Positions 44,021 to 52,666 of a stretch of 64,000 nt of DNA are shown here, piece by piece. Position 1 is the stretch's first letter; every line of letters starts with the position of its first letter. A program made the translations under genes and the position numbers. The stretch comes from Burkholderiales bacterium (GTDB lineage: Bacteria > Pseudomonadota > Gammaproteobacteria > Burkholderiales > Burkholderiaceae_C), in contig QBMB01000001.1 of assembly GCA_003241965.1 (NCBI GenBank), positions 105,448 through 169,447 on the forward strand. Direction: 5' to 3'. Below the pieces are notes generated by a model. That model was not told the DNA's origin. It was given only the letters and a program-made list of their open reading frames with translations, and did no database searches.

Positions 44021-45178
44021 TTGAACAACCTGCTGTCCGCTTTCCGGTTCGCCGCCCTGCCCGCCGGGACGAATTCATTTCGCGCCGAGGTAAAGGCCTT
44101 TCTCCAATCCAGCTTTGAGCCAATGCCCGCCGACATCCGGGCCCGTTCATGGATGGGTTTCAATGCCGCTTTCAGCAAGAAGCTGGCCGCACGGGGCTGG
44201 GTCGGCGTGACCTTGCCAGCGCAATACGGTGGCGCCAGCCTGGACGCCTTCTCGCGCTTCGTGCTGGTGGAAGAACTGCTGGCCGCCGGTGCCCCGGTTT
44301 CCGCACACTGGATCGCCGACCGCCAGAGCGGGCCCCAGATCCTCAAGTTCGGAACCGAGGCGCAACGCCAGTTCTATCTGCCCAAAATTTGTGCCGCCGA
44401 GGCCTTCTTTTGTATCGGCATGAGCGAGCCCAATGCCGGCTCCGACCTCGCCAGCGTTGGCACACGGGCCAGCCGCTGCGAAGGTGGCTGGCGTTTGAAC
44501 GGCCACAAGATATGGACCACCAATGCGCAGCACTGCCACTACATGATCGCGCTGGTGCGCTCGTCGGGCGAGTCGCAGGATCGGCAAAAGGGCCTGTCGC
44601 AGTTCATTGTCGACTTGGCATTGCCCGGCGTGACGGTGCGCCCGATCCGGGATCTAACGGGGGACGCGCATTTCTCAGAAGTGTTTTTCGACAACGTGCT
44701 ACTGGCCGACGACGCGCTGATCGGCAATGAAGGCAGCGGCTGGGCGCAAGTCAATGCCGAACTGGCCTTCGAGCGCAGCGGCCCGGAGCGGGTGTACTCC
44801 AGCATCGTGCTGCTGGAGCACTGGATCACCTGCCTGCGCAGTACACCGGCGGTCTCGGCCCATGCCGCCACCATCGGGCGTTTCGCCACGCACCTGGCCA
44901 CGCTGCGCAACATGTCGATCGCCGTCACGGCCAAGCTCGTCAACGGGGAAAGCCCGTTGGTCGAAGCGGCCTTGGTAAAGGATATAGGCACCGAATTCGA
45001 GCAGAGCATTCCCGCCGTGATCGGAGCCGCCATCGCTATGGACCCGGACGCCCTGGTCGATGCCGAGTTGTACCGCGCCGTGGCTTATGTAAGCCAGATT
45101 GCGCCCACCTATTCCCTGCGCGGCGGCACGCGCGAGATCCTGCGCGGCATGATCGCGCGCGGTCTGGGCCTGCGTTGA
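44021..45178 (+). CDS. Acyl-CoA dehydrogenase (ACAD 7), probable TTG start
   Basis: ACAD of about 385 residues: GMSEPNAGSDLASVGTRASR, GHKIWTTNAQHCHYMIALVRS and SLRGGTREILRGMIARGL. The track begins at ATG 43997, but GGAGG lies inside codons 4-6 of that frame, 8 bases before TTG 44021, so translation probably starts at TTG (MNNLLSAFRF...). The IWTTNAQ and GGTREI form is that of catalytic subunits with a degenerate partner; ACAD 8 follows after 15 bp. Confidence 0.87.
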   Translation: MNNLLSAFRFAALPAGTNSFRAEVKAFLQSSFEPMPADIRARSWMGFNAAFSKKLAARGWVGVTLPAQYGGASLDAFSRFVLVEELLAAGAPVSAHWIADRQSGPQILKFGTEAQRQFYLPKICAAEAFFCIGMSEPNAGSDLASVGTRASRCEGGWRLNGHKIWTTNAQHCHYMIALVRSSGESQDRQKGLSQFIVDLALPGVTVRPIRDLTGDAHFSEVFFDNVLLADDALIGNEGSGWAQVNAELAFERSGPERVYSSIVLLEHWITCLRSTPAVSAHAATIGRFATHLATLRNMSIAVTAKLVNGESPLVEAALVKDIGTEFEQSIPAVIGAAIAMDPDALVDAELYRAVAYVSQIAPTYSLRGGTREILRGMIARGLGLR

Positions 45179-45193
45179 AAACGAGAGCATTCC

Positions 45194-46171
45194 ATGTTTG
45201 CACAAGCGATTGAAGATATCCTCGAGGATCAGTGCACGCCCGCCGTGGTGCGCGCGATTGAGGCGGGCGGCTCGACCGCTGCGCTGTGGCAGGCGCTGCA
45301 AGGCGCCGGCTTCCTCGAACTGCTGGCGTCCGAGGACGCTGGCGGTGCCGGCCTCCCGCTGGCCGATCTGTTCCCGATACTGTGCAGCTTCGGCCGCTAC
45401 ACGGTGCCGGTGCCGGTGGCTCAGACGATTGTGGCGCGAGCGCTGCTGGGGTCGCAGTTTGCGATGCCCAACGGCATGATTACGCTGGGCGCTGCGTTGC
45501 GGCGCGAGGCCGATGGCGCCATCGTGTGCTCATTCACACCTTACGGCCGGGTGGCCGATTTCGTGCTGGCCCAAGATGGTGATGCCTTGTTGCTGCTGCC
45601 TTGCGCAGCGGCGCAGCGTGAAGCAAGCGGCGTGCATGGGAGCCTTGCCGCCAACCTGCGCTGGCCCGATGAGCGCATCGCGACGCACGTGCCCGGCGCT
45701 GGCCCACTGCTGCCGACATTCGCCGCGGCCTTGCACGCCGCCCTGCTCAGCGGGGCCATGACACGGGTCTTCGAAATGACACTCCAATTCTGCAATGACC
45801 GCATCCAGTTCGGCAAAACCCTGGGCAAGTTCCAGGCGGTGCAGCACCAGTTGAGCGTCATGGCCGAACATGTGGCTGCTGCCTCGATAGCCGCCGAAGC
45901 AGCGTTCCGTACCGACACGACCACGCCCTCCTTGCTCGCCGCTGCCATGGCCAAATCCCGCACCAGCGAGGCGGCGGTGCTGGTTGCCTCCATTGCCCAC
46001 GCGCTGCACGGTGCCATTGGCATTGCCGAAGAATACGATCTGCAATTGCTGACCCGGCGTTTGCATGAATGGCGCATTGCCCATGGCTCGGAAGCGCACT
46101 GGAACGCATTGATCGGCAATAGCGTGCTGGCTTCAGACGCGTCTATTGCCGATTTTGTACGGTCGGTTTAG
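45194..46171 (+). CDS. Acyl-CoA dehydrogenase-like (ACAD 8, short, probable partner subunit)
   Basis: Short ACAD, 325 residues, without the TEPGAGS signature and without an EGT segment near the C-terminus (AHGSEAHWNALIG instead). The C-terminal helical domain is recognisable by DRIQFGKTLGKFQAVQHQLSVMAEH and ALHGAIGIAEEYDLQLLTRRLHEW (adjoining pieces). It probably serves as the beta chain of a heteromeric dehydrogenase with ACAD 7. Last gene of operon 3, meeting the minus-strand ligase 28 bp further on. Confidence 0.85.
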   Translation: MFAQAIEDILEDQCTPAVVRAIEAGGSTAALWQALQGAGFLELLASEDAGGAGLPLADLFPILCSFGRYTVPVPVAQTIVARALLGSQFAMPNGMITLGAALRREADGAIVCSFTPYGRVADFVLAQDGDALLLLPCAAAQREASGVHGSLAANLRWPDERIATHVPGAGPLLPTFAAALHAALLSGAMTRVFEMTLQFCNDRIQFGKTLGKFQAVQHQLSVMAEHVAAASIAAEAAFRTDTTTPSLLAAAMAKSRTSEAAVLVASIAHALHGAIGIAEEYDLQLLTRRLHEWRIAHGSEAHWNALIGNSVLASDASIADFVRSV

Positions 46172-46199
46172 CGGGCGAGCGGCCTCGCCAGCCCAGCCA

Positions 46200-48167
46200 C
46201 TACCCTGCCAGCTTGCCCTGCAGCTCGGTCACCGCCTCCGGGTTGACCAGCGAGGACAGGTCGCCCGGACCGTCGCCCCGGTACACGGCCCGCACGACGC
46301 GACGCATGATTTTCATGTTGCGTGTTTTGGGCAGGTCGCTGACCAGCAGCACCTGTCTGGGTCGGTAGGAGGCGCCCATGCCATGGACAACCGCTTGAGA
46401 CAGTTCAGCTTGCAGCGCCGCGTCCGCCGCCACGCCGGGCATGGGCACGCAGACGCAGACGATGGCCGAGCCCTTGATCTCGTCGGGCACGCCGATCACC
46501 GCCGCCTCTGACACCTTGCCGGTGCCGGTGAGCAGGGTTTCAATCTCCGACGGGCCGGTGCGCTTGCCTGAGACCTTGATCGTGTCGTCGCTGCGGCCGA
46601 GGATGTAGAACAAGCCGTCCGCATCGTGCATCGCAAAGTCGCCATGCACCCAGACGCCGGGCAGCGTGCGCCAGTAGCTGTCGAGGTAGCGCTCGTCGTC
46701 GCGCCACAGGCTCTTGGTGAAGCCGATGTTGGGGTTGCGCAGCACCAACTCGCCGACCTGGCCCGCGCCGACCGGCTGACCGTTGTCGTTCACGATGTCG
46801 ACCCCGGCGCCAAGCCCGCGCGCGCCGAACGAGCCTGGTCGCAAGGGGTGGTGCAGGGTGCCGGTGAAGTTGCAGCCGCCCACCTCGGTGCCGCCGACAA
46901 TGTTGAGGAACGGCAGACGCTCTTTGCAGATGTGCTTGAAGAACCAGCGCCAGGGCGCCTCGGTCCATGCCTCGCCACCGGAGCAGGTGATGCGCAATGC
47001 AGACAAGTCGTAGCTTTCGACCTCTGTGTCGCCGTAGCGCATCAGGCTGCGGATCAGCGTGGGCGCGACACCCAGATAGGTGACTTTGTGATCCTGCACC
47101 AGACGCCAGAAGCGTCCTGTGTCGGGGTAGTCGGGCGTGCCTTCGGCCACCAGCAGGCTGCCGCCGAAATAGCTCGGGATGCAGGCGCACATGGCACCCA
47201 CCATCCAGCCCATGTCGCTCATGAAGAAGAAGCGGTCGCTCTGCTTGAAATCGGCGCAGATGTGCATGTCGCGCGTGACCATCGAGCCCAGGAAACTCAC
47301 GTGGGTCCAGATGCAGCCCTTGGGCTTGCCGGTGGTGCCCGAGGTGTAGAGCAATACGGCGGGTGCCTCGGCGGCCATCTCGGCGGTCGGCATGTCACGG
47401 GGTTGGGCGGCGATCAGGCTGGCCCAGTCGTGGTCGCGTTCCGGCGTCATCGGGCATGGGGACGCTTCACCCAGGTGGCGCAGCACCACCACGTGCTGCA
47501 CGCTGGGTACCTCGCGCAGGGCTTCGTCCAGCACCGACTTCATGACGCCGGGGGTGCCGCGTCTCCAGGTGCCATCCACCGTCAGCACCGCCTTGGCTTG
47601 TCCGTCGTTCAAACGGGCGACAATGGGTTGCGGCCCGAAGCCCGAAAACAAGGGCATCAACACGGCGCCGATCTTCAGGACCGCAAAGAACGCGACAAAG
47701 GTCTCCGGCAGGTTGGGCATGTACAGGCCGACCCTGTCGCCCCGAGCAATGCCCAGCGACTGCAACGCTCCGGCCAGGCGGCAAACCTCGGCATCAAACT
47801 CGCGGTAACTCAAGGACTTGCGGTTTTTCGGGTCTTCGCCCTCCCACACCAGGAAAGGCTGGTCCCACACCGGCGTTCCGCGGTGCCGGTCCAGGCAGTT
47901 CAGCACGATGTTGGTGGTACCGCCGACACACCAGCGCGCCCACTCGATGCCGCGCGAGGTGTCAAGCATCTGCGTGTAAGGTTGATAGAAGCGCATGTCG
48001 CAAAACTCGAACACCTCTTGCATCAACCAGGCCGGATCGGCATCGGCGCGAGCGCTCAGGTTCTCGAAGCTCGATTCGCCCACTTTGTGCAAGAAGGCGG
48101 TCAGGTTGGACCGCGCCATCAGTTCAGGAGCGGGCCTCCATTCAAACGGTTGTTTGGTAGAATTCAT
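46200..48167 (-). CDS. Acetyl/acetoacetyl-CoA synthetase-like ligase
   Basis: Adenylate-forming enzyme of the Acs family, 655 residues, with the long Acs N-terminal domain. Motifs: LLYTSGTTGKPKGCIWTH near residue 285, SDMGWMVGA, GGTEVGG, WVHGDFAMHDADGLFYILGR, DDTIKVSGKRTGPSEIE and KTRNMKIMRRVVRA with the catalytic lysine. The GKRTGP variant and the modest C-terminus point to a medium or substituted acid rather than acetate. It stands alone on the minus strand, divergent from the nitroreductase with a 100-bp promoter space. Confidence 0.92.
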   Translation of the reverse strand: MNSTKQPFEWRPAPELMARSNLTAFLHKVGESSFENLSARADADPAWLMQEVFEFCDMRFYQPYTQMLDTSRGIEWARWCVGGTTNIVLNCLDRHRGTPVWDQPFLVWEGEDPKNRKSLSYREFDAEVCRLAGALQSLGIARGDRVGLYMPNLPETFVAFFAVLKIGAVLMPLFSGFGPQPIVARLNDGQAKAVLTVDGTWRRGTPGVMKSVLDEALREVPSVQHVVVLRHLGEASPCPMTPERDHDWASLIAAQPRDMPTAEMAAEAPAVLLYTSGTTGKPKGCIWTHVSFLGSMVTRDMHICADFKQSDRFFFMSDMGWMVGAMCACIPSYFGGSLLVAEGTPDYPDTGRFWRLVQDHKVTYLGVAPTLIRSLMRYGDTEVESYDLSALRITCSGGEAWTEAPWRWFFKHICKERLPFLNIVGGTEVGGCNFTGTLHHPLRPGSFGARGLGAGVDIVNDNGQPVGAGQVGELVLRNPNIGFTKSLWRDDERYLDSYWRTLPGVWVHGDFAMHDADGLFYILGRSDDTIKVSGKRTGPSEIETLLTGTGKVSEAAVIGVPDEIKGSAIVCVCVPMPGVAADAALQAELSQAVVHGMGASYRPRQVLLVSDLPKTRNMKIMRRVVRAVYRGDGPGDLSSLVNPEAVTELQGKLAG

Positions 48168-48268
48168 GCTGCCATCCTATCCGAACGTAGTATGGGAGTC
48201 CAGCGGTGCTGGTCTCACCGCGTCGTTTCTTCTCCGTAGCTCTACGCAGTCAGAAAGGCAGTCCGTCC

Positions 48269-48952
48269 GTGCATGTTGATGAAGCGATTCGCAGTCGAAA
48301 ATCGGTCAGGCGGTTTCTACCCACGTCCGTTCCTTCCTCGGTTGTGCAGCACATTTTGAACGTGGCGGCGCGAGCCCCGAGTGGCAACAACGTGCAGCCG
48401 TGGAAGGTATATGCGGTGGCGGGCGAGTCCCGGCAGCGTCTGTGCGATGCCTTCATTGAGGCGGCCACGCACGAGCCAGACCGCCACCAGCCTGAATACG
48501 CCTACTACCCCACCACCTGGGTCGAGCCCTACCTGGATCGTCGGCGGCGCTGCGGCTTTGGCCTATATGCCAGCCTGGGCATCGCCCGCGACGATGCGGC
48601 GGCGCGCGCGCATCAGATGCTGCGCAACTACCTGTTCTTCGACGCGCCGGTGGGCCTGCTCGTCACGCTCGATCGCCGCCTGAACACCGGCAGCTTCATG
48701 GATCTGGGCATGTTCATCCAGAACATTCTGGTGGCCGCCCGCGCACAGGGCCTGCACACCTGTGCGCAGGCGGCGCTTGCTTGGTACCACAAAGTGGCGC
48801 GTGCCCAACTGCCTATCAGCGACCACGAAATCCTCGCTTGCGGCATCGCCCTGGGACACGAGGACCTGTCGGCCCCGGAGAACGCCTTCATCACCGAACG
48901 AACCGATGTGGAGACGTTTTCCAGCTTCCATGGTTTCGACGCGGCTCGCTGA
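48269..48952 (+). CDS. Nitroreductase family protein
   Basis: FMN-dependent oxidoreductase of the nitroreductase fold, about 227 residues. GTG 48269 gives the usual N-terminus (VDEAIRSRKSVRRFL); the track start at 48206 adds 21 unlikely residues. FMN contacts are suggested by RSRKSVRRF and APSGNNVQPWKVY, followed by MDLGMFIQNILVAARAQGLHTC and GIALGHED. In catabolic clusters such enzymes can reduce enones or nitro groups. Its role here is unknown. Confidence 0.86.
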   Translation: MHVDEAIRSRKSVRRFLPTSVPSSVVQHILNVAARAPSGNNVQPWKVYAVAGESRQRLCDAFIEAATHEPDRHQPEYAYYPTTWVEPYLDRRRRCGFGLYASLGIARDDAAARAHQMLRNYLFFDAPVGLLVTLDRRLNTGSFMDLGMFIQNILVAARAQGLHTCAQAALAWYHKVARAQLPISDHEILACGIALGHEDLSAPENAFITERTDVETFSSFHGFDAAR

Positions 48953-49015
48953 GCTCACGCGCCAGCGATTGAACCTTTGATTCATTCCGACAAGCACACC
49001 CAAAGGAGCCGAGCG

Positions 49016-50653
49016 ATGATTCTGCACACTGCTGAGACCTTGAAGCGTTACACCGAAAGCGGCCACTGGGGCCGGCGCACCCTGCTCGATTTGCTGCGCG
49101 AGACGGCGGCCAAGGCGCCGGAGCGGCCCGCCGTGGTCGACCCGGCTGATCGGCCTGATCTGACCGGAACAGCAGCACAGAACCTGAGCTATCGGGAGTT
49201 CGCCGCGGCCATCGACGCCATCGCGACCGGGCTGCTGGACATGGGTTTGCGCAAGGATGAAATCGTCGTCGTGCAACTGCCCAACGTATGGGAACTGGTT
49301 GCCATGTTTCTTGCGGTCAGCCGCGCCGGCGGCGTGCTCTCGCCGATGCCGATTCAGTGGCGCGACAACGAGTTCCAGAATGTCAAGAAACTCACCGAGG
49401 CGCGCTTCTTCTTCGGGATGCGCGATTTCAAGGGTGCCGATCAACTCGCCATCGCCGAGAAGACCGGATTTGTCGCGCTGCCGATCGAGCGTATTGCCGA
49501 GATGGCGCGTGGTGCGGCCGACGTGGCCAGGCTCGACGCCATCGGTGTCGACGCCAACGACATTTTCAGCCTATGCTGGTCGTCCGGCACCGAAGCCCTT
49601 TCCAAGGGCTGCCCGATGTCTCACAACAACTGGCTCTTTCAGATGAACCTGATCCCGCTGACGGCCGGGCTGCACGAAGGGGACCGGGTGCTGGCGACCG
49701 CGCCGGTGGTCAACATGACCGGTGTGGCAACCTGGCTGGCTTCGCTGGCCATCGGGGGCACGACGCTCTTGCATCACCCGCTGAACATGCCGCTGCTTCT
49801 CAAGCAGTTGATGCATGACCAGGTGCATTTCACCCTGCTGGTGCCTGCCCTGCTGAACATGATCCTCAAGTTGCCCAACGTCGATCAGCTTGACTTCTCC
49901 AGCGTGCGCTGCATCGCCTCGGGTTCGGCGCAACCCTCGCGCTGGAGCATGGAGGAGTTCAAGCGGCGCTGGAACATCGAAATCCTGCACGCCTGGGGAC
50001 AGACCGAAGGCACCGCGGTGTTTGCAGGGGCGCGAGACGTGCCCGATTTCGCCAAGCGGGCAGATCACTTTCCGTGGTGGGGTCGCCCGGGCGTCGAGTG
50101 GCCCTCGGACATCCAGGGTGTAGAGATGAAGCTGCTCGATGAGAGCGGTGCAGAATGCACGCAGCCCGGCCAGGTGGGCGAGCTGGTCTACCGCGGACCC
50201 AATGTGTTTGCTGGCTATTACCAGCGGCCGGACCTGGAGATAAGCACGTTCACCCCAGACGGCTTTTGCCGCACAGGTGACTTTTTCATCGTGCGGGACG
50301 TTCACCACATCGGTTTCTTTGACCGCAAGAAAGACATCATCATTCGCGGTGGCTTCAACGTTAGCGCAGCCGAGGTCGAGAACCTAGTTCTCACCCATCC
50401 CGGCGTGCAGGAGGTGGCGGCGGTGGCGGTGCCCGACGAGATCATGGGCGAGAAGACCTGTATCTTCGTCGTTCCGAAGGACAAGGCCCAGCCGCCGGCG
50501 CTGGAGGATATCGTCGGCCACCTGAAGCAGATCGGCGTGGCGGCTTACAAGCTGCCCGAGCGCATCGAGTACCTTGACGCCATCCCGCGCAACCCGGTAG
50601 GAAAAATCCTGAAGGCAGAACTGCGCAAGCACCTGCGCCCCGCGGCTGCCTGA
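49016..50653 (+). CDS. Acyl-CoA ligase (cyclohexanecarboxylate/aryl acid type)
   Basis: AMP-forming ligase, 545 residues. ATG 49016 follows AAAGGAG; the track start at 48977 precedes that site. The P-loop is variant (WSSGTEALSKGCPMSH). HAWGQTEGTAVFAG, GFCRTGDFFIVRDVHHIGFFDRKKDIIIRGGFN (adjoining pieces) and PRNPVGKILKAELR are canonical. The size and motif forms match ligases for alicyclic, aryl or short branched acids rather than the 600+ residue FadD type in operons 1 and 2. It precedes the aldolase-like pair. Confidence 0.9.
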   Translation: MILHTAETLKRYTESGHWGRRTLLDLLRETAAKAPERPAVVDPADRPDLTGTAAQNLSYREFAAAIDAIATGLLDMGLRKDEIVVVQLPNVWELVAMFLAVSRAGGVLSPMPIQWRDNEFQNVKKLTEARFFFGMRDFKGADQLAIAEKTGFVALPIERIAEMARGAADVARLDAIGVDANDIFSLCWSSGTEALSKGCPMSHNNWLFQMNLIPLTAGLHEGDRVLATAPVVNMTGVATWLASLAIGGTTLLHHPLNMPLLLKQLMHDQVHFTLLVPALLNMILKLPNVDQLDFSSVRCIASGSAQPSRWSMEEFKRRWNIEILHAWGQTEGTAVFAGARDVPDFAKRADHFPWWGRPGVEWPSDIQGVEMKLLDESGAECTQPGQVGELVYRGPNVFAGYYQRPDLEISTFTPDGFCRTGDFFIVRDVHHIGFFDRKKDIIIRGGFNVSAAEVENLVLTHPGVQEVAAVAVPDEIMGEKTCIFVVPKDKAQPPALEDIVGHLKQIGVAAYKLPERIEYLDAIPRNPVGKILKAELRKHLRPAAA

Positions 50654-50679
50654 GCCCACTCCGACCCACGAACCCAGTT

Positions 50680-51882
50680 ATGGCAAACATCAAATCCGCA
50701 CCCTCGTCGCATACGCTTCGCGGTAAAACCGCGATCATCGGTGCGGGCATTTCCGCCGTCGGCCGCGTGCCGGGCAAGAGCGCGCTCGCGCTGGCCGCCG
50801 ACGCAGCGGGCAAGGCGCTGGCCGAGGCCGGCATCGGCAAGCACGAGGTCGATGGCGTGCTCTCAAGCTCCGCCTTTGCCTCGCCGTTCCACCGCTTCAG
50901 CGTGGCTTTCAGTGAATACCTGGGCATCCAGCCAACGTTTTCCAACACGCTGCAGGTCTCCGGCGCCACGGCGGCCACCATGTTCAACATCGCCGCCGCC
51001 GCCATTGCCGGCGGCCTGGCCGAGACGGTGCTGGTGGTGGGGGGCGACAGCCTGCTGACCGGTCTGTCCCCCGACCTTGCCCTGCGCTCGATGACCGAAA
51101 GCCGGGACCAGCAATACGAAATGCCCTTCGGCATTCCCGTGGCCAACACCTTCGCCATGACCGCGCATCGGCACATGAAAGAGTTCGGCACCACCTCCGA
51201 GCAGTTTGCCAAGGTGGCGGTGATCCACCGCGAACACGCACGCCGCACGCCGGGGGCGCAGATGACCGATCCGCTGAGCGTCGATGACGTGCTGAATTCC
51301 GGCTGGGTGACAACGCCTTACCACAAGCTCGACTGCTCTCTCATCTCCGACGGCGCAGCAGCCTTCATCGTCACGTCGGCCAAGCGCGCCAGGGCGCTGG
51401 GAATTGCCAAGCCCATTTACATCCTCGGCGGCGGCGAATGCTACACGCACGAGCACATCTTCCTGATGCCCTCGCTGACCACCACGGGCGCGGTGCAGTC
51501 GAGTGCCAGGGCCTACGACATGGCGGGCTGCAGGCCGAAGGACATCGACGTGGCCGGCGTCTATGACTGCTTCACCGGCACGGTGATCATGATGCTGGAG
51601 GACCTCGGTTTCTGCCCCAAGGGCGAGGGTGGGCGCTTCGTCGAGGACGGGCAGATCACCTACGGCGGAGCCATCCCCTGCAACACCCATGGCGGCCTGC
51701 TGTCGTTCGCGCACTCGGGCATGCCGGGCTCGCTGTTTCATTTCTACGAGGTAGTCAACCAGCTGCGCGGAAACTGCGGCGAGCGCCAGGTCGCGGACGC
51801 TGAACTCGGCCTGGTGCACAGCCTGGGTGCCGGTTTTGCGACCAACGCCACCACCATCCTGGGAACGGAGGCCACGCTGTGA
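50680..51882 (+). CDS. Thiolase-fold protein lacking the nucleophilic Cys (Ltp2-like aldolase candidate)
   Basis: Thiolase superfamily, 400 residues. The position of the acylated cysteine is Gly95 (LQVSGATAATMF, aligned with NNNCSTGSTALF of the thiolase at 26547). HDCF is replaced by YDCF, NPSGGL by NTHGGLL and GHPLGATG by AHSGMPG. It therefore cannot run normal thiolysis. Thiolase-fold proteins of this sort paired with DUF35 proteins (Ltp2 with the ChsH2 DUF35 domain) act as retro-aldolases in steroid side-chain removal. The overlapping DUF35 gene downstream supports this. Confidence 0.88.
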   Translation: MANIKSAPSSHTLRGKTAIIGAGISAVGRVPGKSALALAADAAGKALAEAGIGKHEVDGVLSSSAFASPFHRFSVAFSEYLGIQPTFSNTLQVSGATAATMFNIAAAAIAGGLAETVLVVGGDSLLTGLSPDLALRSMTESRDQQYEMPFGIPVANTFAMTAHRHMKEFGTTSEQFAKVAVIHREHARRTPGAQMTDPLSVDDVLNSGWVTTPYHKLDCSLISDGAAAFIVTSAKRARALGIAKPIYILGGGECYTHEHIFLMPSLTTTGAVQSSARAYDMAGCRPKDIDVAGVYDCFTGTVIMMLEDLGFCPKGEGGRFVEDGQITYGGAIPCNTHGGLLSFAHSGMPGSLFHFYEVVNQLRGNCGERQVADAELGLVHSLGAGFATNATTILGTEATL

Positions 51883-52310
51883 TCAACCAAAAAGACGCCC
51901 ACCTCAAGCCGCAGCCGATGCCGGATTCGGATTCGGAAATCTATTGGCGCGGCATTCAGGGGGGCAAGCTGCTGCTGCAGCACTGCACAGCGTGCGACCA
52001 CGTGCAGCTCTACCAACAGGCGATCTGCCGTGAGTGCGGTAGCGAGCGCCTTGAGCACCGCGCCTCCAGCGGTCGCGCCAAGGTGCATTCGTTCAGCGTG
52101 GTTCACCGGGCGCCCGGGCCGGCCTTCAAACAGGACACGCCCTATGCCGTGCTGCTGGTAGAACTCGAAGAAGGTCCGCGGATGATCAGCGCCTTCGTCG
52201 GTCCAGATCCTTCGGTGGTCACCTTCGACATGGCCGTCGAGCTGGTTTGCGAGCCCGTCGGTGGCGGTGTGACGCTGCCGCGATTCCGGGCGGCCGGACT
52301 TCAAGCGTGA
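51879..52310 (+). CDS. DUF35 / OB-fold zinc-ribbon protein (partner of the thiolase-fold protein)
   Basis: 143 residues from a GTG that overlaps the upstream stop (GTGA). The rubredoxin-like zinc ribbon has Cys36-x2-Cys39 and Cys50-x2-Cys53, followed by an OB-fold with KVHSFSVVHRAPGPAF and PYAVLLVELEEGPRMIS. DUF35 proteins dock on thiolase-fold enzymes and are needed for their activity or CoA access. The strict coupling implies a stoichiometric complex with the preceding protein. Confidence 0.9.
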   Translation: MINQKDAHLKPQPMPDSDSEIYWRGIQGGKLLLQHCTACDHVQLYQQAICRECGSERLEHRASSGRAKVHSFSVVHRAPGPAFKQDTPYAVLLVELEEGPRMISAFVGPDPSVVTFDMAVELVCEPVGGGVTLPRFRAAGLQA

Positions 52311-52435
52311 AACAGCGTCTTTGCGCGCCTTCTGAGCGTGTCTGAACAAATGATTCAACTCAATGCGAGATTTCGCTGACCCCATTTCGCTGCGTCGTCC
52401 TCCCAGACTGTAGTCGAGGGGGCTCTGACCTGACG

Positions 52436-52627
52436 ATGACCACGGTTGCGCGGCGGGCGATTGAGCCCTTGTCAATGCACGATTGGATCGTGGCAATCTT
52501 TGCACCGGTCGGCTACAGCAAGACGACATTGATGGGAGGATGGTTTCGCGCTTGCAAAGACGCCGACCCCGTGCGGGTGGGCCTCGACGCCTCCTGGCGC
52601 GACCAAGTGTTCTTTGCCCGTTTGTAG
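52436..52627 (+). pseudogene. Remnant of a LuxR/MalT-type ATP-dependent regulator (N-terminal piece)
   Basis: A 63-residue ORF contains APVGYSKTTLMGGWF, clearly a Walker A region of the MalT/LAL class (normally APAGYGKTTLL-W), followed by a LDAS stretch where LSLDxxD is expected. The rest of a normally about 900-residue regulator is absent, and the gene runs into the CaiB terminus. It suggests that an activator once lay here. The remaining part of the 52311-52666 gap shows nothing else recognisable. Confidence 0.65.
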
Positions 52628-52666
52628 TCTTGGATCAGAGATCAGTGAAATTTAACAGCAATAGGC

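Noticed and set aside
46626-48239. 537-residue plus-strand ORF
   Set aside because: Antisense to the Acs-like ligase, which has every adenylation motif; the ORF product is compositionally biased.
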